Assembly (NCBI GenBank): GCA_016763335.1
Contig: JAESUD010000065.1
Coordinates: 1-5,434, forward strand
Length of the DNA: 5,434 nucleotides
DNA from: Emcibacteraceae bacterium
GTDB lineage: Bacteria; Pseudomonadota; Alphaproteobacteria; Sphingomonadales; Emcibacteraceae
Reading direction: 5' to 3'
Every line of letters starts with the position of its first letter. The first letter of the stretch is position 1. Positions 4,267 to 5,434 of the stretch are shown here, piece by piece. The notes under the pieces were generated by a model. The model saw nothing but the letters and a program-made list of their open reading frames with translations. It was not told the DNA's origin and ran no database searches. A program made the position numbers and the translations under genes.

Positions 4267-5434
4267 ATGACTAAAAATTCAAGCCAACTGGTCGAACAAG
4301 CAAATAAGGAAATCACCACCATCACAATTGATGAGGCAAAACTGGCCTTGAATGACCCCGATACAACATTTGTTGACCTTAGGGATATTCGTGAAATTCA
4401 GGCAGAAGGCATGATCCCCGGTGCTTTTCATATGCCGCGCGGCATGACCGAATTTTGGGTAGATCAACATACTCCATACGGCAAGAAAATCTTTAAAAAC
4501 GGTAACAAGTTTGTTTTTTATTGTTCAAAAGGTTGGCGCAGCGCGCTGGCAACAAAATCAGCACAAGATGTCGGCCTTAAAAACCTTTGTCACATAGAGG
4601 GCGGCTACACAGCATGGCTTGAAGCATCCGGCGAGGTAGCAGAAAAACCACAAGGAAAATCACCGGCTGAAAAAGAAGGCATATATGACCTTCTTCCCTT
4701 TGTAGTGAACCCCCATAACATTGCCCGTTTTGAAGACGGCGTTGTTATAATAGGTGACCGCAGAAAATACCCATTTTCAAAAGAATTTGTCACCTGCAAA
4801 ACAGTCGAAGACGTGGCGACAGCCATAAAAGATATGGTAACCCAAGGCAGCGGCCCGTGGATGGCCGCCGTTAATGCTTTAAGAATAGTCGCAAATGACG
4901 GTGCGGATGCGTTAAAATCTGCTAGAGATATACTTGTTGCGACCCGGCCAACCAACACGGCAATGAAAATGCGTCTTGATGAAGTTTTAGAGGCCGCAGA
5001 CATTGCCAAAAAAACAGGATCAGATATTGATCAGGCAATAATAAATAAAATCGAGGCCATCAAAAATAACATTTATAATAATTACGCCATTAGAGCGCGG
5101 GCGATGGCAGATATTATTGAAGATGGTGACGGAATTTTGACCAATTGTTTTGCAGAAGCAGGGTTCTTGTTAGCACTTGCATTCGCCAAACGAGACGGCA
5201 AATCATTAACATGTTACGTACCCGAAACAAGACCTTACTTACAAGGAGCCAAGCTCACCGCTCCGTCAATAAATGAACTGGGAATTGATGTAAACCTAAT
5301 CACCGATAACATGCCGGCGCATATTATGTCCGAGGGTAAAATCCAAAAATATATCACGGCGGCCGATCTGATAACCGTGGACGGGCATGTGTGCAATAAA
5401 ATCGGTACTTATCAAAATGCCATCACGGCCCACG
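4267..5434 (+). CDS. Rhodanese domain fused to MtnA/eIF2B-alpha-like isomerase domain (3' end outside the window)
   Basis: The visible part is 389 codons and open at the window edge. Residues of about 17-123 form a rhodanese (sulfurtransferase) domain: Asp-Leu-Arg-Asp at 37-40, Gly-x-Ile-Pro-Gly-Ala-Phe-His at 48-55, and an active-site loop Cys86-Ser-Lys-Gly-Trp-Arg91-Ser, so the persulfide-forming cysteine is present. After a charged linker (124-138), residues from about 139 on resemble S-methyl-5-thioribose-1-phosphate isomerase (MtnA), a Rossmann-like sugar-phosphate isomerase of methionine salvage: Arg-Pro-Thr at 227-229, Thr-Asn-Cys294, Glu-Thr-Arg-Pro-Tyr-Leu-Gln-Gly-Ala at 320-328, Ile-Thr-Asp-Asn-Met at 345-349, Asp367, and Asn-Lys-Ile-Gly-Thr-Tyr-Gln at 377-383. 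The presumed catalytic Cys294 and Asp367 are kept. The Arg-Gly-Ala-Pro loop is replaced by a Gly-Ser-Gly-Pro-Trp version (194-198), and the usual Gly-Ala-Asp-Arg is Ala-Ala-Asp-Leu. A TAA directly before the ATG fixes the earliest start; no strong ribosome site is seen. Roughly 100 residues of the second domain probably lie beyond the edge. The substrate is unknown. Confidence 0.88.
   Translation, partial: MTKNSSQLVEQANKEITTITIDEAKLALNDPDTTFVDLRDIREIQAEGMIPGAFHMPRGMTEFWVDQHTPYGKKIFKNGNKFVFYCSKGWRSALATKSAQDVGLKNLCHIEGGYTAWLEASGEVAEKPQGKSPAEKEGIYDLLPFVVNPHNIARFEDGVVIIGDRRKYPFSKEFVTCKTVEDVATAIKDMVTQGSGPWMAAVNALRIVANDGADALKSARDILVATRPTNTAMKMRLDEVLEAADIAKKTGSDIDQAIINKIEAIKNNIYNNYAIRARAMADIIEDGDGILTNCFAEAGFLLALAFAKRDGKSLTCYVPETRPYLQGAKLTAPSINELGIDVNLITDNMPAHIMSEGKIQKYITAADLITVDGHVCNKIGTYQNAITAH

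Noticed and set aside
4605..5009. Minus-strand open frame of 134 codons
   Set aside because: It lies wholly inside the rhodanese/MtnA-like gene, whose plus-strand protein matches known families. The reverse frame has low-complexity Ser/Ala/Thr content and no recognisable motif.
1..5434. CRISPR array, insertion sequence or tRNA/rRNA genes
   Set aside because: No regularly spaced repeats, terminal inverted repeats with a transposase, or recognisable tRNA or rRNA segments were seen on either strand.

Overview
The window looks like bacterial chromosome with moderately low G+C (about 40 percent by eye). Its genes encode mostly exported redox and detoxification proteins: a twin-arginine-type flavoenzyme, a secreted c-type cytochrome, an exported RidA-family protein and a lipoprotein. 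That combination indicates a Gram-negative, respiring proteobacterium, possibly a marine alphaproteobacterium, but the lineage is inference and no rRNA or other phylogenetic marker is present. I see no tRNA, rRNA, CRISPR array, insertion sequence or phage gene.

Layout: (1) Positions 73-2807 hold three co-directional plus-strand genes, namely a flavin amine / L-amino-acid oxidase-like protein (73-1707), a small mono-haem cytochrome c (1800-2201) and a RidA/YjgF-family protein with a signal peptide (2298-2807). The run ends in a strong rho-independent terminator (2837-2870). (2) A minus-strand gene (2873-4147) converges on that terminator. It encodes a predicted lipoprotein with an unrecognised beta-rich N-terminal part and a C-terminal glyoxalase/VOC-type domain. 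(3) A 119-bp AT-rich divergent intergenic region (4148-4266) carries a perfect 12-bp palindrome. (4) A plus-strand gene starts at 4267 and runs off the right edge. It encodes a rhodanese domain fused to a domain related to methylthioribose-1-phosphate isomerase (MtnA / eIF2B-alpha family).

Working model (inference): the first three genes form an extracytoplasmic amine or amino-acid dehydrogenation pathway. The flavoenzyme would oxidise a primary amine or amino acid to an imine and pass electrons to the co-encoded cytochrome c instead of, or as well as, O2. The exported RidA-like protein would then hydrolyse the reactive imine. The flavoenzyme keeps a Gly-Pro-Trp-Arg-Ile-Pro motif that resembles the carboxylate-binding arginine region of L-amino-acid oxidases, and this matches the 2-imino-acid chemistry of RidA. 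The rhodanese-MtnA-like fusion is the second point of interest, because it joins sulfur transfer to a sugar-phosphate-isomerase fold and has diverged at several positions normally conserved in MtnA.
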